A DNA stretch of 63,281 nt from contig NZ_JAMXHT010000012.1 in NCBI RefSeq assembly GCF_023955655.1, forward strand, positions 1-63,281, given 5' to 3'. Origin of the DNA: Ralstonia soli (GTDB lineage: Bacteria > Pseudomonadota > Gammaproteobacteria > Burkholderiales > Burkholderiaceae). The notes under the pieces were generated by a model. The model did not search any database, had not been told where the DNA came from, and saw only the letters and a program-made list of their open reading frames with translations. This document shows, piece by piece, positions 35,855 through 44,687 of the stretch; position 1 is the first letter of the stretch, and every line of letters starts with the position of its first letter. A program made the translations under genes and the position numbers.

Positions 35855-37267
35855 GTGAAGCCATTTGCCTGGGGCCGTGGCCCCAAAGCCTCTTCCGAAC
35901 TTGTTGCCCGTATTGCCGAAGAGGCCGGCCGCGTGGGCATGGGCATCTGCGAGGTGTCCGGCAACGTGGAGGACGTGGCCGTGCGCCTGCGCCGCCAGGC
36001 CGACGTGTTCGACCAGCTGCGCAATGCCGCCGACGTCACCATGCGCGGCAATCACGACATTGCCGTGGCCGCACGCCATGCGCGGGAAGTGGCGTCGCAT
36101 GCGAGTGAAGAGGTGAGCGGCTCGCGCGCCACGGTCGATGCCTCGCTGCGCGATATCCGCGAACTCACCGTGGGCGTGGCCAGCATGGAGCAGCAGATTG
36201 CCGCCCTGCGCGAGGCGCTGGTGCAGGTGGCGCAGGCTTCCGAGCAGATCTCGCAGATTGCCAAGCAGACCAACCTGCTGGCCATCAACGCCGCCATCGA
36301 GGCCGCCCGCGCGGGCGAATCGGGCCGCAGCTTTGCGGTGGTGGCGGGTGCCGTCAAACAGCTCGCCGGCCAGACCGCCGAAGCCACGCGGCGCATTGAA
36401 ACCACGCTGGCCGATCTGTCCGGCCAGACGGAAAAACTCATCGGCGACAGCAGCGCGAACGTGGCACGCGCGCAGCGCGTGGACTCAGGCACGCAGGCCA
36501 TCGGGGCGGTGATCGGTGTGGCGGGAGACGCCATCGCGCGCTTTGATGTCGAAGCCACCAGCATTGCCGAATCCACTGCCGCTATCGAAGGCGAATGCGC
36601 CTCGCTCGCGCGCGAGGTGGACGCGATGGCCGAGGGGGTCAAGCAATCGAGCCACAACATCGACAGTGCGCAGCAGCAGTTGTCGGGGTTGCTGGGGGCG
36701 TCGGAAACGCTGATCCGGCTGACAGCCTCCACCGGTGTGGAAAGCGCAGATACCCCGTTCATCAACGCAGTGCAGAGCACGGCGGCCAAGATTGGGACGC
36801 TGTTCGAATCGGCGCTGGCGCGGGGGGACATCAACGAGGGCGACCTGTTTGACCGCGCGTACGAGACGGTGCCGGACACCAATCCGACGCAGCACATTAC
36901 GCGCTTTACGGCGTTCACCGATCGGGTGCTGCCGGCGCTGCAGGAGCCGCTGTTGGAACTGGATGCGCGTGTGGTCTTCTGTGCGGCGGTGGACAACAAC
37001 GGTTACCTGCCCACGCACAACCTGAAGTTCTCTCAGCCACAGGGGAGTGATCCGACGTGGAATGCGGCGAACAGCCGCCAGCGGCGCATGTTTGCCGACC
37101 GCACCGGCTTGGGCGCCGCGCGCAATACGGAAGCCTTCCTGCTCCAGACCTATCGGCGTGATATGGGGAACGGCACGTTCGCGATGATGAAGGATGTGTC
37201 GGCGCCTATTTTTGTGAAGGGGCGACACTGGGGCGGCCTGCGGATGGGGTACAAGGTCGCGGCGTAG
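35855..37267 (+). CDS. Soluble methyl-accepting chemotaxis protein
   Basis: 470 residues, GTG start with TGGAGAC upstream. No membrane segment. The signalling hairpin tip is conserved ([25 protein letters not shown], residues about 127-151), flanked by coiled coil. The C-terminal third (about 310-468) is a small sensory domain with [27 protein letters not shown] and [15 protein letters not shown], a pattern of Cache/PAS-like folds at the C-terminus of cytoplasmic receptors. Ligand unknown. It is likely in the flagellar regulon, given the promoter. Confidence 0.9.
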   Translation: MKPFAWGRGPKASSELVARIAEEAGRVGMGICEVSGNVEDVAVRLRRQADVFDQLRNAADVTMRGNHDIAVAARHAREVASHASEEVSGSRATVDASLRDIRELTVGVASMEQQIAALREALVQVAQASEQISQIAKQTNLLAINAAIEAARAGESGRSFAVVAGAVKQLAGQTAEATRRIETTLADLSGQTEKLIGDSSANVARAQRVDSGTQAIGAVIGVAGDAIARFDVEATSIAESTAAIEGECASLAREVDAMAEGVKQSSHNIDSAQQQLSGLLGASETLIRLTASTGVESADTPFINAVQSTAAKIGTLFESALARGDINEGDLFDRAYETVPDTNPTQHITRFTAFTDRVLPALQEPLLELDARVVFCAAVDNNGYLPTHNLKFSQPQGSDPTWNAANSRQRRMFADRTGLGAARNTEAFLLQTYRRDMGNGTFAMMKDVSAPIFVKGRHWGGLRMGYKVAA

Positions 37268-37268
37268 G

Positions 37269-37405
37269 GTTCCGAACGGGGTGGATGGCGTTCGGAACGT
37301 AGTCCGTGGCGTTCGGAACCCGATGCGTTGCGTTCTGAACGTCAGACGTCGGGGTTCGGAACTTTGAGGAGTGGGGTTTGGAACGCCGCGGGTGGGGTTG
37401 GGAAC
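37269..37405. repeat. Tandem array of GTTCGGAAC palindromes with 21-22 bp period
   Basis: Seven near-identical 9-mers: 37269, 37290, 37311, 37332, 37354, 37376 and 37397 (GTTCCGAAC, GTTCGGAAC twice, GTTCTGAAC, GTTCGGAAC, GTTTGGAAC, GTTGGGAAC). A decayed eighth copy may be at 37418. The 12-13 bp between are poorly conserved. The spacing is about two helical turns. It directly follows the MCP stop. Translated, it gives heptad-like peptide repeats on either strand, but no gene is supported. Confidence 0.85.
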
Positions 37406-37482
37406 CTTGCTGGCGGGGTGGGATGCGGTTGGATTGATGCTGGTGGTGCATCCCTTGTTTCTCCCCCTGCCGGGGGCGACTC

Positions 37483-37508
37483 ACTTTCTTTGTCTTGCCA
37501 AAGAAAGT
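37483..37508. repeat. Short inverted repeat (ACTTTCTTTG / CAAAGAAAGT)
   Basis: Ten-bp perfect arms at 37483-37492 and 37499-37508 around a 6-nt loop TCTTGC. Followed by a further CAAAGAAAGG. This sequence type recurs between genes in Burkholderiaceae and xanthomonads, from memory. Confidence 0.75.
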
Positions 37509-37530
37509 CAGCAAAGAAAGGCGCGCCCGA

Positions 37531-37644
37531 GATGGCGAAAGACTCCTTGAATTTCCGTAACCCGGCGGAGACGGGGAAAACTCGCTGCGCTCAGACAGTT
37601 CCCCGTCTTGTTTCCGCCCGCTTACGAAAATTCAAGGCGCCATC
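37531..37644. repeat. 114-nt long-range imperfect hairpin element
   Basis: Nested complementary arms: GATGGCG (37531-37537) with CGCCATC (37638-37644); CCTTGAATTTCCGTAA (37545-37560) with TTACGAAAATTCAAGG (37622-37637, one mismatch); GGCGG (37564) with CCGCC (37614); GACGGGGAA (37570-37578) with TTCCCCGTC (37599-37607). The apical loop is about 20 nt. It lies between the repeat array and the MFS stop codon. No gene overlaps it. Confidence 0.85.
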
Positions 37645-37719
37645 TAGGGCAGGGTACGGCCAAACCATCGTGGTGCATGTGTTGGGGCCACGATGGTTTC
37701 TTGGGGTCGAGGGGCGTGC

Positions 37720-39033
37720 TCAGTGCTTGCGCGTGCCTAGGATGACCAACACGGCTGCGCCGAGCTCCAGCACCGCTACGAAGTACAGGCCGGCCGACAG
37801 GTGGCCGGTGCTGGTCTTCAGCCAGCCGATCATGTACGGTGCGACGAAGCCTGCCAGGTTGCCGATCGAGTTGATGAGCGCGATGCCGCCTGCGGCTGCC
37901 GTGCCGGCCAGGAACACGGCCGGGATCGACCAGAACACCGGGAACGCGGCCAGGATGCCGATGGCCGCCACCGTGAGGGCAACCAGCGCGAGCACCGGCG
38001 TGCCGAGCGTTGCCCCCGTTGCCACGAGGCCGGCGCTGGCGATGAGCGCGGCAATGGCGCAGTGCATGCGACGCTCACCCGTGCGATCGGAATGCGCGCC
38101 GTTCCACACCATCGCAATCGTGCCGGCAATGAACGGAATGGCACTGATCAGCCCGATCTGGAAGTTGCCCTGAACACCGAGCTCCTTGATGATCGACGGC
38201 GTCCAGAATGCGATGGTGGCGTTGCCGCTGACCACGCAGAAGTAGATCGCGGCGCAGATCCACACGCGGACGTTGGCGAGTGCGGCGCCAAACGAGGCGT
38301 GCTTGGCCGGGTCGCGGTTCTCTACCTCAACGGCCTGGATGACGGCATCTTGCTCGGCGGCGGAGAGCCACTTTGCCTGGCGCGGCGTTTCCGGCAGCCA
38401 CGCGAGCACGGCAAAGCCGGCCAGCACCGAGGGAATGCCTTCGAGCAGGAACAGCCACTGCCAGTTGGCCAGGTGGCCGACGCCTTCCATGCGGCTCATG
38501 ATGAAGCCCGCAACCGGGCCACCCACCACGCCTGCGATCGCAAACGAGGTCATGAACAGGCCGTTGATGCGCGCACGGTGCGCGGACGGGAACCAGTACG
38601 TCAGGTACAGCACCACGCCCGGAAAGAACCCCGCCTCGAAGATGCCCAGCAGGAAGCGCATCACGTAGAACGAGGTCGGCGTCTTCACGTAGATCATCGC
38701 CATCGAGGCCAGGCCCCACAGGATGGTGATGCGCGCGAGCGTCTTGCGGGCGCCGATCTTTTCCAGCAGCAGGTTGCTCGGCACTTCAAACAGGAAGTAG
38801 CCGATGAAGAAGATGCCGGCGCCCAGGCCGTACACCGCTTCGCTGAACTGCAGGTCTTGCAGCATCGACAGCTTGGCGAAGCCGACGTTGACGCGGTCGA
38901 TCCAGGCAAGGATGAACAGCACCACCAGGAACGGCACCAGCCGATACGCAATGCGGCGGTAGGTGACATCCAGATCGGTGCTGTGGGGTGGGCTGCCTGC
39001 GGGTTTGGCAGGCAGGGCTTGCGCTTGAGACAT
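37720..39033 (-). CDS. MFS transporter, anion:cation symporter (ACS) family
   Basis: 437 residues from ATG 39033, with an excellent GGAGG ribosome binding site. Twelve membrane segments. ACS-type signatures are RLVPFLVVLFILAWIDRVNVGFA in helix 1 and FLFEVPSNLLLEKIGARKT in the second. Members import organic acids, often aromatic or sugar acids. It is the last gene of the leftward GntR-DUF2848-amidase-MFS run, so it probably brings in the substrate of the amidase. Confidence 0.9.
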   Translation of the reverse strand: MSQAQALPAKPAGSPPHSTDLDVTYRRIAYRLVPFLVVLFILAWIDRVNVGFAKLSMLQDLQFSEAVYGLGAGIFFIGYFLFEVPSNLLLEKIGARKTLARITILWGLASMAMIYVKTPTSFYVMRFLLGIFEAGFFPGVVLYLTYWFPSAHRARINGLFMTSFAIAGVVGGPVAGFIMSRMEGVGHLANWQWLFLLEGIPSVLAGFAVLAWLPETPRQAKWLSAAEQDAVIQAVEVENRDPAKHASFGAALANVRVWICAAIYFCVVSGNATIAFWTPSIIKELGVQGNFQIGLISAIPFIAGTIAMVWNGAHSDRTGERRMHCAIAALIASAGLVATGATLGTPVLALVALTVAAIGILAAFPVFWSIPAVFLAGTAAAGGIALINSIGNLAGFVAPYMIGWLKTSTGHLSAGLYFVAVLELGAAVLVILGTRKH

Positions 39034-39214
39034 GGTTTCCTCCAGTAGCGTGAGAGCTTGCCTGCGCTTCGTTGTGCCGCTTTGTGGTACGAAGCGCAGG
39101 CATGAGTTGAGCCGGGCGCGTCTGTTGCGCGCCTTGTTTCGTGGTGAATCGTGGTGAATGAAGCGAACCGCCTGCGTGGCCCGGATGCAGGCGGAGAAGG
39201 TTCGTGTTAGCCGA

Positions 39215-40561
39215 TCAACGCAGTGCAGCCTCCACCGCCCGGCCGACACGCAGGATGCGCGCGTCGTCGCCCGCGAGACCGCAGAGCGACAGGCCGACCG
39301 GCAGCTCGCCGGTGGCGTGGACGGGCAGCGTCAGCGCGCAGCCGTCCAGGAAGTTGATCACGCTGGGGTTGCGCAGCGTGAGCGCATTGGTGCGGAAGAA
39401 CTGCGCGTCGTCGGCTTCGAGCGGGGCGACTTCCGGCGGCACGATCGCCACGGTCGGCATCAGCCATGCATCGATGTTGCCGAGGCGCTTGCGTGCGGCG
39501 GCAATCATGCGTGCGCGTGCGTCCAGCACGTCGATGTACGCGGCAGCGCCCATCTGCTCGCCGCGGCGGATGCGGGCGGCCACGCGCTGGTCGTACTGCG
39601 CTTCGGCGCGTGCCAGCAGCGGACGGTGCCATGCCCACGCCTCGGCCGCCGTGAGGCCACCACCGCCGTTGATCTCGGGCAATTGCAGCAGCTCGGGGAA
39701 TTCAAACCGCACAACGTGTGCGCCGGCGCGCTCGAGCGTTTCCACCGCGCGCTGGAACGCCTTGGCGACCGTGTCATCGAGGTCCGCGCCCACGTAGTCT
39801 TGCGTGACGCCAAAGCGCAGCCCGGCCAGCGGCACGGCGTCAGTGTCGAGCGTTTCTCCACTCAGGACGGCGTCGACGATGGCGCAGCAGTCGACCGAGT
39901 TGGCGAGCGGCCCGCCCGAATCGAGCGAGGTGGACAGCGGCACGCCGCCCGCCATCGGTACGCGGCGTGCGGTGGGCTTGAAACCCGTCAGGTTGCAGAA
40001 GGCGGACGGAATGCGGATCGAACCGCCCGTATCGGTGCCCAGTGCCGCCACGGCCATGCCACCCGCCACGGTGACGGCGCCGCCCGAGGTGGAGCCACCT
40101 GCCGCGCGCGCACCATCTGCCGGCGTGCGCGGTGTGCCGTAGTGCGGGTTCAGGCCGAGGCCCGAGAACGCGAACTCGCTCATGTTGGTGCGGCCGAGCA
40201 GCACCGCACCCGCCGCGCGCAGGCGCGCCACGGCAGCGGCATCGGCGGTGGCGGGTGGCTGATCGGCCAGCGCGCGCGAGCCGGCGGCCGTCACCTGGCC
40301 CGCCACGTCGAACAGATCCTTGATCGACACCGGCAGCCCCGCCAGCAGCGACGGCACGTTGCCGGCTGCACGTGCAGCGTCGGCGGCGCGTGCCATGGCC
40401 AGTGCGGCTTGCACGTCGATGCTCACATAGGCGGTGCCACCGGCGGTGCGGTGCGACTGGGCACGTTCCAGCGCGGCTTCGGTCAGCGCGACGCTGGTGA
40501 TGCGGCCGGCAGCCAGATCAGCGGCCAGCGTGCGGATCATGTTCGGGCGGGGCGTCATCAT
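39215..40561 (-). CDS. Amidase-signature family amidase
   Basis: 448 residues. The Ser-cisSer-Lys machinery is visible: K81 in PVSIKDLFDV, the serine block GGSTSGG at 155-161, and S181 in GTDTGGSIRIPS. GFKPT follows at about 192-196. It is not expected to be GatA, because no gatB/gatC is nearby. It hydrolyses an unknown amide, probably one imported by the adjacent transporter. Encoded 27 bp after the DUF2848 gene. Confidence 0.9.
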   Translation of the reverse strand: MMTPRPNMIRTLAADLAAGRITSVALTEAALERAQSHRTAGGTAYVSIDVQAALAMARAADAARAAGNVPSLLAGLPVSIKDLFDVAGQVTAAGSRALADQPPATADAAAVARLRAAGAVLLGRTNMSEFAFSGLGLNPHYGTPRTPADGARAAGGSTSGGAVTVAGGMAVAALGTDTGGSIRIPSAFCNLTGFKPTARRVPMAGGVPLSTSLDSGGPLANSVDCCAIVDAVLSGETLDTDAVPLAGLRFGVTQDYVGADLDDTVAKAFQRAVETLERAGAHVVRFEFPELLQLPEINGGGGLTAAEAWAWHRPLLARAEAQYDQRVAARIRRGEQMGAAAYIDVLDARARMIAAARKRLGNIDAWLMPTVAIVPPEVAPLEADDAQFFRTNALTLRNPSVINFLDGCALTLPVHATGELPVGLSLCGLAGDDARILRVGRAVEAALR

Positions 40562-40588
40562 GCGGAGATCTCCGTTGGGTGGGGCGCT

Positions 40589-41266
40589 TCAGCCTTCAAC
40601 AGGCAGGGTGTCGACAGCATACTGATGGCGCAATTCGCTACCGGATACCGGATCAATCAACGCCATATCGAAAGCCTCGCCAAAACCGAGCTCACCGATG
40701 ATCGGCTGCGTGCCGCAGAACATGGCAGTGCCAACGGGGAGCGTGTCAGCGCCGGTGTAGCGGCGGATCAGGTCGCGCGGGTCGAGCATGCGCGTCACGC
40801 TGCCTTCCTGGTACAGCGCGGTCTGGCCGTCGCGGGTGCGCCAGGTCTTCATCTGCAGGCTGTCCCAGTGATCGGCCAGCGCTTCGAAGCGCCATACGTC
40901 GCGGCTTACGGGCTTGGCGCACATCTGCTTGGACACCGTCACGCCATAGGCTTCGACCTTGCGATCGGTGTGGTCCGAGCCGATGCCGACCAGCAGGCCC
41001 ATCGGCGTGGAATACAGCACGAACTCGGCTTCGCCCGACGAATCGGCGCCGGGAATCTCCACGCGCGCATCGGTGGTCAGCAGCGAATGCGACACGCGAT
41101 AGAAGCACGGCACACGCGCCGGGCGCGCCACGCCGATCGCTTCGAGTTCTGCGATGTGGTGTTCAACGGCTTCGGCATCGCGGCCGGTCCAGCCGGCAAT
41201 GACGAGGTGGTCCACGGTCACGTCGATGGGGCCGTGGTCGATGAGGTTCAGGTGCAGCGTGGTCAT
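40589..41266 (-). CDS. DUF2848 protein (FAH-like fold)
   Basis: 225 residues. The sequence VPCFYRVSHSLLTTD, SGEAEFVLYSTPMG and VGIGSDHTDRKVEAYG, then SKQMCAKPVSRDVWRFE, is the DUF2848 pattern. The family is distantly like fumarylacetoacetate hydrolases and is often placed next to amidases, but no reaction is established. It lies between the GntR gene (49 bp upstream) and the amidase. Confidence 0.85.
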   Translation of the reverse strand: MTTLHLNLIDHGPIDVTVDHLVIAGWTGRDAEAVEHHIAELEAIGVARPARVPCFYRVSHSLLTTDARVEIPGADSSGEAEFVLYSTPMGLLVGIGSDHTDRKVEAYGVTVSKQMCAKPVSRDVWRFEALADHWDSLQMKTWRTRDGQTALYQEGSVTRMLDPRDLIRRYTGADTLPVGTAMFCGTQPIIGELGFGEAFDMALIDPVSGSELRHQYAVDTLPVEG

Positions 41267-41314
41267 GCGGTATCCGGAAGAAGCGGGGAAAAACGAACGA
41301 AGGGGAAGTCGGGA

Positions 41315-42025
41315 TCAGAGCGTGCGGATGATCGTGCGGCGGAATTCGTCGATGTGCTCGCGGATGGCCTCGCGCGCGGCGGGCACGTCGCGGCGTTCCA
41401 GCGCATCGAGCACGGCGAGGTGTTCGTCGTACACGTTCTGCAGGTGTTGCGGCTCCGACAGCGAGAGGAACCAGAAACGCGCCTGCTTTTCATGCAGGCC
41501 GCGCAGCAGCTCGGCCAGCACGCGGTTGCGCGAGGCGGCCGAGATGGCGAGGTGGAATTTGAGGTCGAGCGCGGCGAGTGCGGCAATGTCGCGGTGCGCG
41601 ATCAGCGCGGGCGACGCATCAACGATGGCGCGCATGGCCTCGAAGTCGGCCGGGTGGGCGCGCTCGGCGGCCAGCGTCACGCAGAGGATCTCATTGGTGG
41701 CGCGCACCTCGATCATGTCGAGCACGTCGTTGAGCGAGAGCGGCGTCACCAGCACGCCCTTGCGCGGCAGGATCTGCACCAGCCCCTCGACCTCCAGCCG
41801 ATGCAGCGCCTGGTGGATCGGCGTGCGGCCCAGGCCCAGCAGCGTGCCGAGCTGCGCTTCGTTGAGCGGCTCGCCGGGGCGGAATTCGCACGCCATGATG
41901 CGGCGCTTGATCTCGGCATAGGCGAGTTCGCGCATGGCGGCGCCCTTGGGGGCGTGCGCGGAGGGCTCCGCGGCGAAGGGCGCGGCGGCAGATACCAGTT
42001 GGATCGGGCGCTTGATCGACGACAT
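41315..42025 (-). CDS. GntR-family (FadR/FCD type) transcriptional regulator
   Basis: 236 residues from ATG 42025. Winged helix at about 30-95 (ELAYAEIKRRIMACEFRPGEPLNEAQLGTLLG, RTPIHQALHRLEVEGLVQILPRKGVLV), then an FCD ligand domain with DLKFHLAISAASRN as part of its metal site. It opens the leftward amidase operon and faces the monooxygenase. A TGTGA-N4-TCACA operator lies in the shared intergenic region, so autoregulation and control of both directions are likely. Confidence 0.9.
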   Translation of the reverse strand: MSSIKRPIQLVSAAAPFAAEPSAHAPKGAAMRELAYAEIKRRIMACEFRPGEPLNEAQLGTLLGLGRTPIHQALHRLEVEGLVQILPRKGVLVTPLSLNDVLDMIEVRATNEILCVTLAAERAHPADFEAMRAIVDASPALIAHRDIAALAALDLKFHLAISAASRNRVLAELLRGLHEKQARFWFLSLSEPQHLQNVYDEHLAVLDALERRDVPAAREAIREHIDEFRRTIIRTL

Positions 42026-42065
42026 GAGAGGGGCTTTGAATCTCGTAAAAGTCGAGTGATGGTAT

Positions 42066-42079
42066 TGTGATATCTCACA
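42066..42079. promoter_or_regulatory. Candidate GntR operator
   Basis: TGTGA (42066-42070), 4-bp spacer, TCACA (42075-42079). It lies 41 bp upstream of the GntR start and 123 bp before the monooxygenase start. A CRP site would need a 6-bp spacer, so a local GntR operator is preferred. Confidence 0.55.
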
Positions 42080-42201
42080 GGGCGTCAAGAGAACAAAACC
42101 TCCCATGCGGGGGCAATCGTCTAGGGATTTGCCCTGAGATGGATCAGGCTGGACGGCCCGGAAAGTTGTTATAGACTGCAACAAATTTCACGGAGACAGC
42201 C

Positions 42202-43479
42202 ATGAAGATCGCCATCATCGGGGCGGGTATCGGCGGGCTCACGCTCGCGCTGATGGCGCAGCGCCAGGGCTTCGAGGTCGAGGTGTGGGAGGCGGTGCAG
42301 ACATTGCGGCCGCTGGGCGTGGGTATCAACCTGCTGCCCCACGCGGCCCGGCAGTTGTGCGAGCTCGGGCTGGAAGACACGCTCGGCGCGCTGGCGATCC
42401 GCACTTCGGCACTGGCCTACTACAACCGCTTTGGCCAGCCGATCTGGCATGAGCCGCGCGGTTTGGCGGCGGGTTATGACTGGCCGCAGTTCTCTATCCA
42501 CCGCGGCGAATTCCAGATGGCGCTGGCCGACGCCGTGGCCGAGCGGCTCGGTGCCGATTGCATCCGCCTGGGCCACAGTTTTGAGGCCGTCCAATCGACG
42601 GGAGAGCAGGGCGCCCCCGTGCGTTTCACGTTGCGAGACCGTTCGAATGACACCCTCGTCGAATCGTCAGCCGATGTGCTGATCGGCGCGGACGGCATCC
42701 ACTCCGCCGTGCGCCGGCACTTCTATCCGGCGGGCGATGTGCCGCGCTTTGCCGGCCGCATGCTGTGGCGCGCCGTCACCGAGGCCGAACCGTATCTCGA
42801 TGGCCGCACGATGTTCATGGCCGGCCATCAGGATCAGAAGTTTGTGGCGTATCCGATCTCCGAGCCGCTGCGCCAGCAGGGCCGCTCTCGCATCAACTGG
42901 ATTGCCGAGCTGCGCGTGCCCGACGAGGCACCGCCGCGCAGCGACTGGAACCGCGAGGTCGACCGCGCCATCTTCCGCAGCGCCTTCGCCGACTGGAAAT
43001 GGGACTGGATCGATATCCCCGCGCTGATTGATGGCGCCCAGGCGGTATATGAGTTCCCGCTGGTCGACAAGGACCCGCTGCCGCGCTGGACCTTCGGCCG
43101 TGTCACGCTGCTGGGCGATGCCGGGCATCCGATGTACCCGATCGGCTCGAACGGCAGCGCGCAGGCGATTCTCGATGCGCGTGCGCTCATCGACTGCCTG
43201 CTCACCACGCGCGACATCGGCATCGCGCTGCGCGAATACGAAGCCGCTCGCCTGCCGCGCACCGCCGGCATCGTGCTGCGCAATCGCCTGAACGGGCCGG
43301 AGCAGGTCATGCAGCTCGCGCATGAACGCGCGCCGCAAGGCTTTGCCAGCATCGACGACGTGATCCCGCGCGCCGAGCTGGAAGGCATTGCGATGCGCTA
43401 TAAGAAGTTGGCCGGTTTCGATCCGCAGTCGCTGCGCGATCAGCCGCCCATGCCGGGGCAGATGCGCGTGCCGGCGTGA
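42202..43479 (+). CDS. FAD-dependent aromatic monooxygenase
   Basis: 425 residues. Class A flavoprotein monooxygenase: Rossmann GAGIGGL at 7-13, a central DVLIGADGIHSAVRR (DG motif), and GDAGHPMYPIGSNGSAQAILDA (GD motif) at about 305. Enzymes like salicylate or 6-hydroxynicotinate hydroxylases share this plan. The substrate is unknown. Divergent from GntR and followed by a periplasmic binding protein 50 bp later. Confidence 0.9.
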   Translation: MKIAIIGAGIGGLTLALMAQRQGFEVEVWEAVQTLRPLGVGINLLPHAARQLCELGLEDTLGALAIRTSALAYYNRFGQPIWHEPRGLAAGYDWPQFSIHRGEFQMALADAVAERLGADCIRLGHSFEAVQSTGEQGAPVRFTLRDRSNDTLVESSADVLIGADGIHSAVRRHFYPAGDVPRFAGRMLWRAVTEAEPYLDGRTMFMAGHQDQKFVAYPISEPLRQQGRSRINWIAELRVPDEAPPRSDWNREVDRAIFRSAFADWKWDWIDIPALIDGAQAVYEFPLVDKDPLPRWTFGRVTLLGDAGHPMYPIGSNGSAQAILDARALIDCLLTTRDIGIALREYEAARLPRTAGIVLRNRLNGPEQVMQLAHERAPQGFASIDDVIPRAELEGIAMRYKKLAGFDPQSLRDQPPMPGQMRVPA

Positions 43480-43529
43480 GCCATTCCGAAGTACAGACAA
43501 ACGACAAGAGAAACGAGGAGAGGAGCCCC

Positions 43530-44672
43530 ATGACCATCCGCCGCACCGTCTGCGCCGCTGCCGCGCTGCTGCTTGCTACCGCCACTGTCGGTGCCCATGC
43601 CGAAGTCGTCGTTGGTGTCAGCCTGTCGACCACAGGACCATCGGCGTCGCTCGGCATCACGCAGAAGAACTCGCTGGCGTTCTATCCGGACACCATCGGC
43701 GGCGAGAAGCTGCGCCTCGTGGTGGTGGACGATGCGTCCGACCCGAGCACCGGCACGCGCCTGGCGCGCAAGCTGGTGACGGAGGACCACGTCGACATCA
43801 TCGTCGGCTCGTCCGCCGTGGCGCCGTCGATCGCGATTGCCGAAGTCGCGACGGAATCGCACACACCGCAACTGTCGCTGGCGCCCGTCGAGCTGAAGCC
43901 GGGCAAGGGCGACTGGACGTACCGCCTGGCGCAGCCGATCTCGCTGATGGCCGAGGCGATTGCCGCGCGCATGGCGGCGTCGGGCGTCAAGAACGTCGGC
44001 TTCATCGGCTTTTCCGACGCGTATGGCGAGAGCTGGCTGAAGGACTTCACCGCAGCGGCCACGCCGCGCGGCATCAAGATCGTCGACGTGGAGCGCTATG
44101 CCCGCGCCGATACCAGCGTGACGGGGCAGGTCGCCAAGCTCACCAGCATCAAGCCCGATGCGATCCTGGTGGCCGGGGCGGGCACCGGCGCCGCGCTGCC
44201 GCACACGGCGTTGCGCGATCGCGGCTATGCGGGGCCGATCTACCAGACGCACGGCGCTGCCACGAAGGACCTGATCCGCATTGGCGGCAAGACTGTCGAT
44301 GGCGCGATCCTGCCCGCCGGGCCGGTCATCGTGGCCGAGCAACTGCCCGACAGCCATCCGAGCAAGAAGACCGCGCTGGAATACGTCACGCGCTACGAAA
44401 AGGCCAACGGCCCCGACACGCGCACGCAGTTCGGCGCCCACACGTGGGATGCGCTGCAGGTGCTTCAGCGCATCGTGCCGGTGGCGCTCAAGAAGGTGAA
44501 GCCCGGCACGCCTGAGTTCCGCCAGGCGCTGAAGACCGCGCTGGAATCGGAGCGCGACATCGTCGTCTCGCACGGCGTGCTCAACTACACCGCCACCGTC
44601 CATTTCGGCTTTGACGCGCGCGGCCGCGTGCTGTTGACCATCGACCACGGCAAATGGAAGCTGCTGGATTGA
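43530..44672 (+). CDS. LivJ-type periplasmic substrate-binding protein (orphan)
   Basis: 380 residues from ATG 43530; GAGGAGAGGAG lies upstream. Signal peptide ends at AHA/E. The mature start VVVGVSLSTTGPSASLG is characteristic of type I periplasmic binding proteins of branched-chain amino acid/aromatic acid ABC systems. No permease or ATPase gene is adjacent. It may borrow a permease or act as a sensor for the monooxygenase substrate. Confidence 0.9.
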   Translation: MTIRRTVCAAAALLLATATVGAHAEVVVGVSLSTTGPSASLGITQKNSLAFYPDTIGGEKLRLVVVDDASDPSTGTRLARKLVTEDHVDIIVGSSAVAPSIAIAEVATESHTPQLSLAPVELKPGKGDWTYRLAQPISLMAEAIAARMAASGVKNVGFIGFSDAYGESWLKDFTAAATPRGIKIVDVERYARADTSVTGQVAKLTSIKPDAILVAGAGTGAALPHTALRDRGYAGPIYQTHGAATKDLIRIGGKTVDGAILPAGPVIVAEQLPDSHPSKKTALEYVTRYEKANGPDTRTQFGAHTWDALQVLQRIVPVALKKVKPGTPEFRQALKTALESERDIVVSHGVLNYTATVHFGFDARGRVLLTIDHGKWKLLD

Positions 44673-44687
44673 AGCGCACGCGCGTGC

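Noticed and set aside
37269-37405. CRISPR-like array
   Set aside because: Repeats are 9 bp and spacers only 12-13 bp, far too short, and there are no cas genes nearby.
37328-38173. 281-codon ORF crossing the repeats and the MFS 3' end
   Set aside because: It starts inside the palindrome array and continues antisense to the transporter; its repeats reflect the DNA array.
39158-42070. 970-codon plus-strand ORF over the amidase operon
   Set aside because: Antisense to three genes with clear families and good starts.
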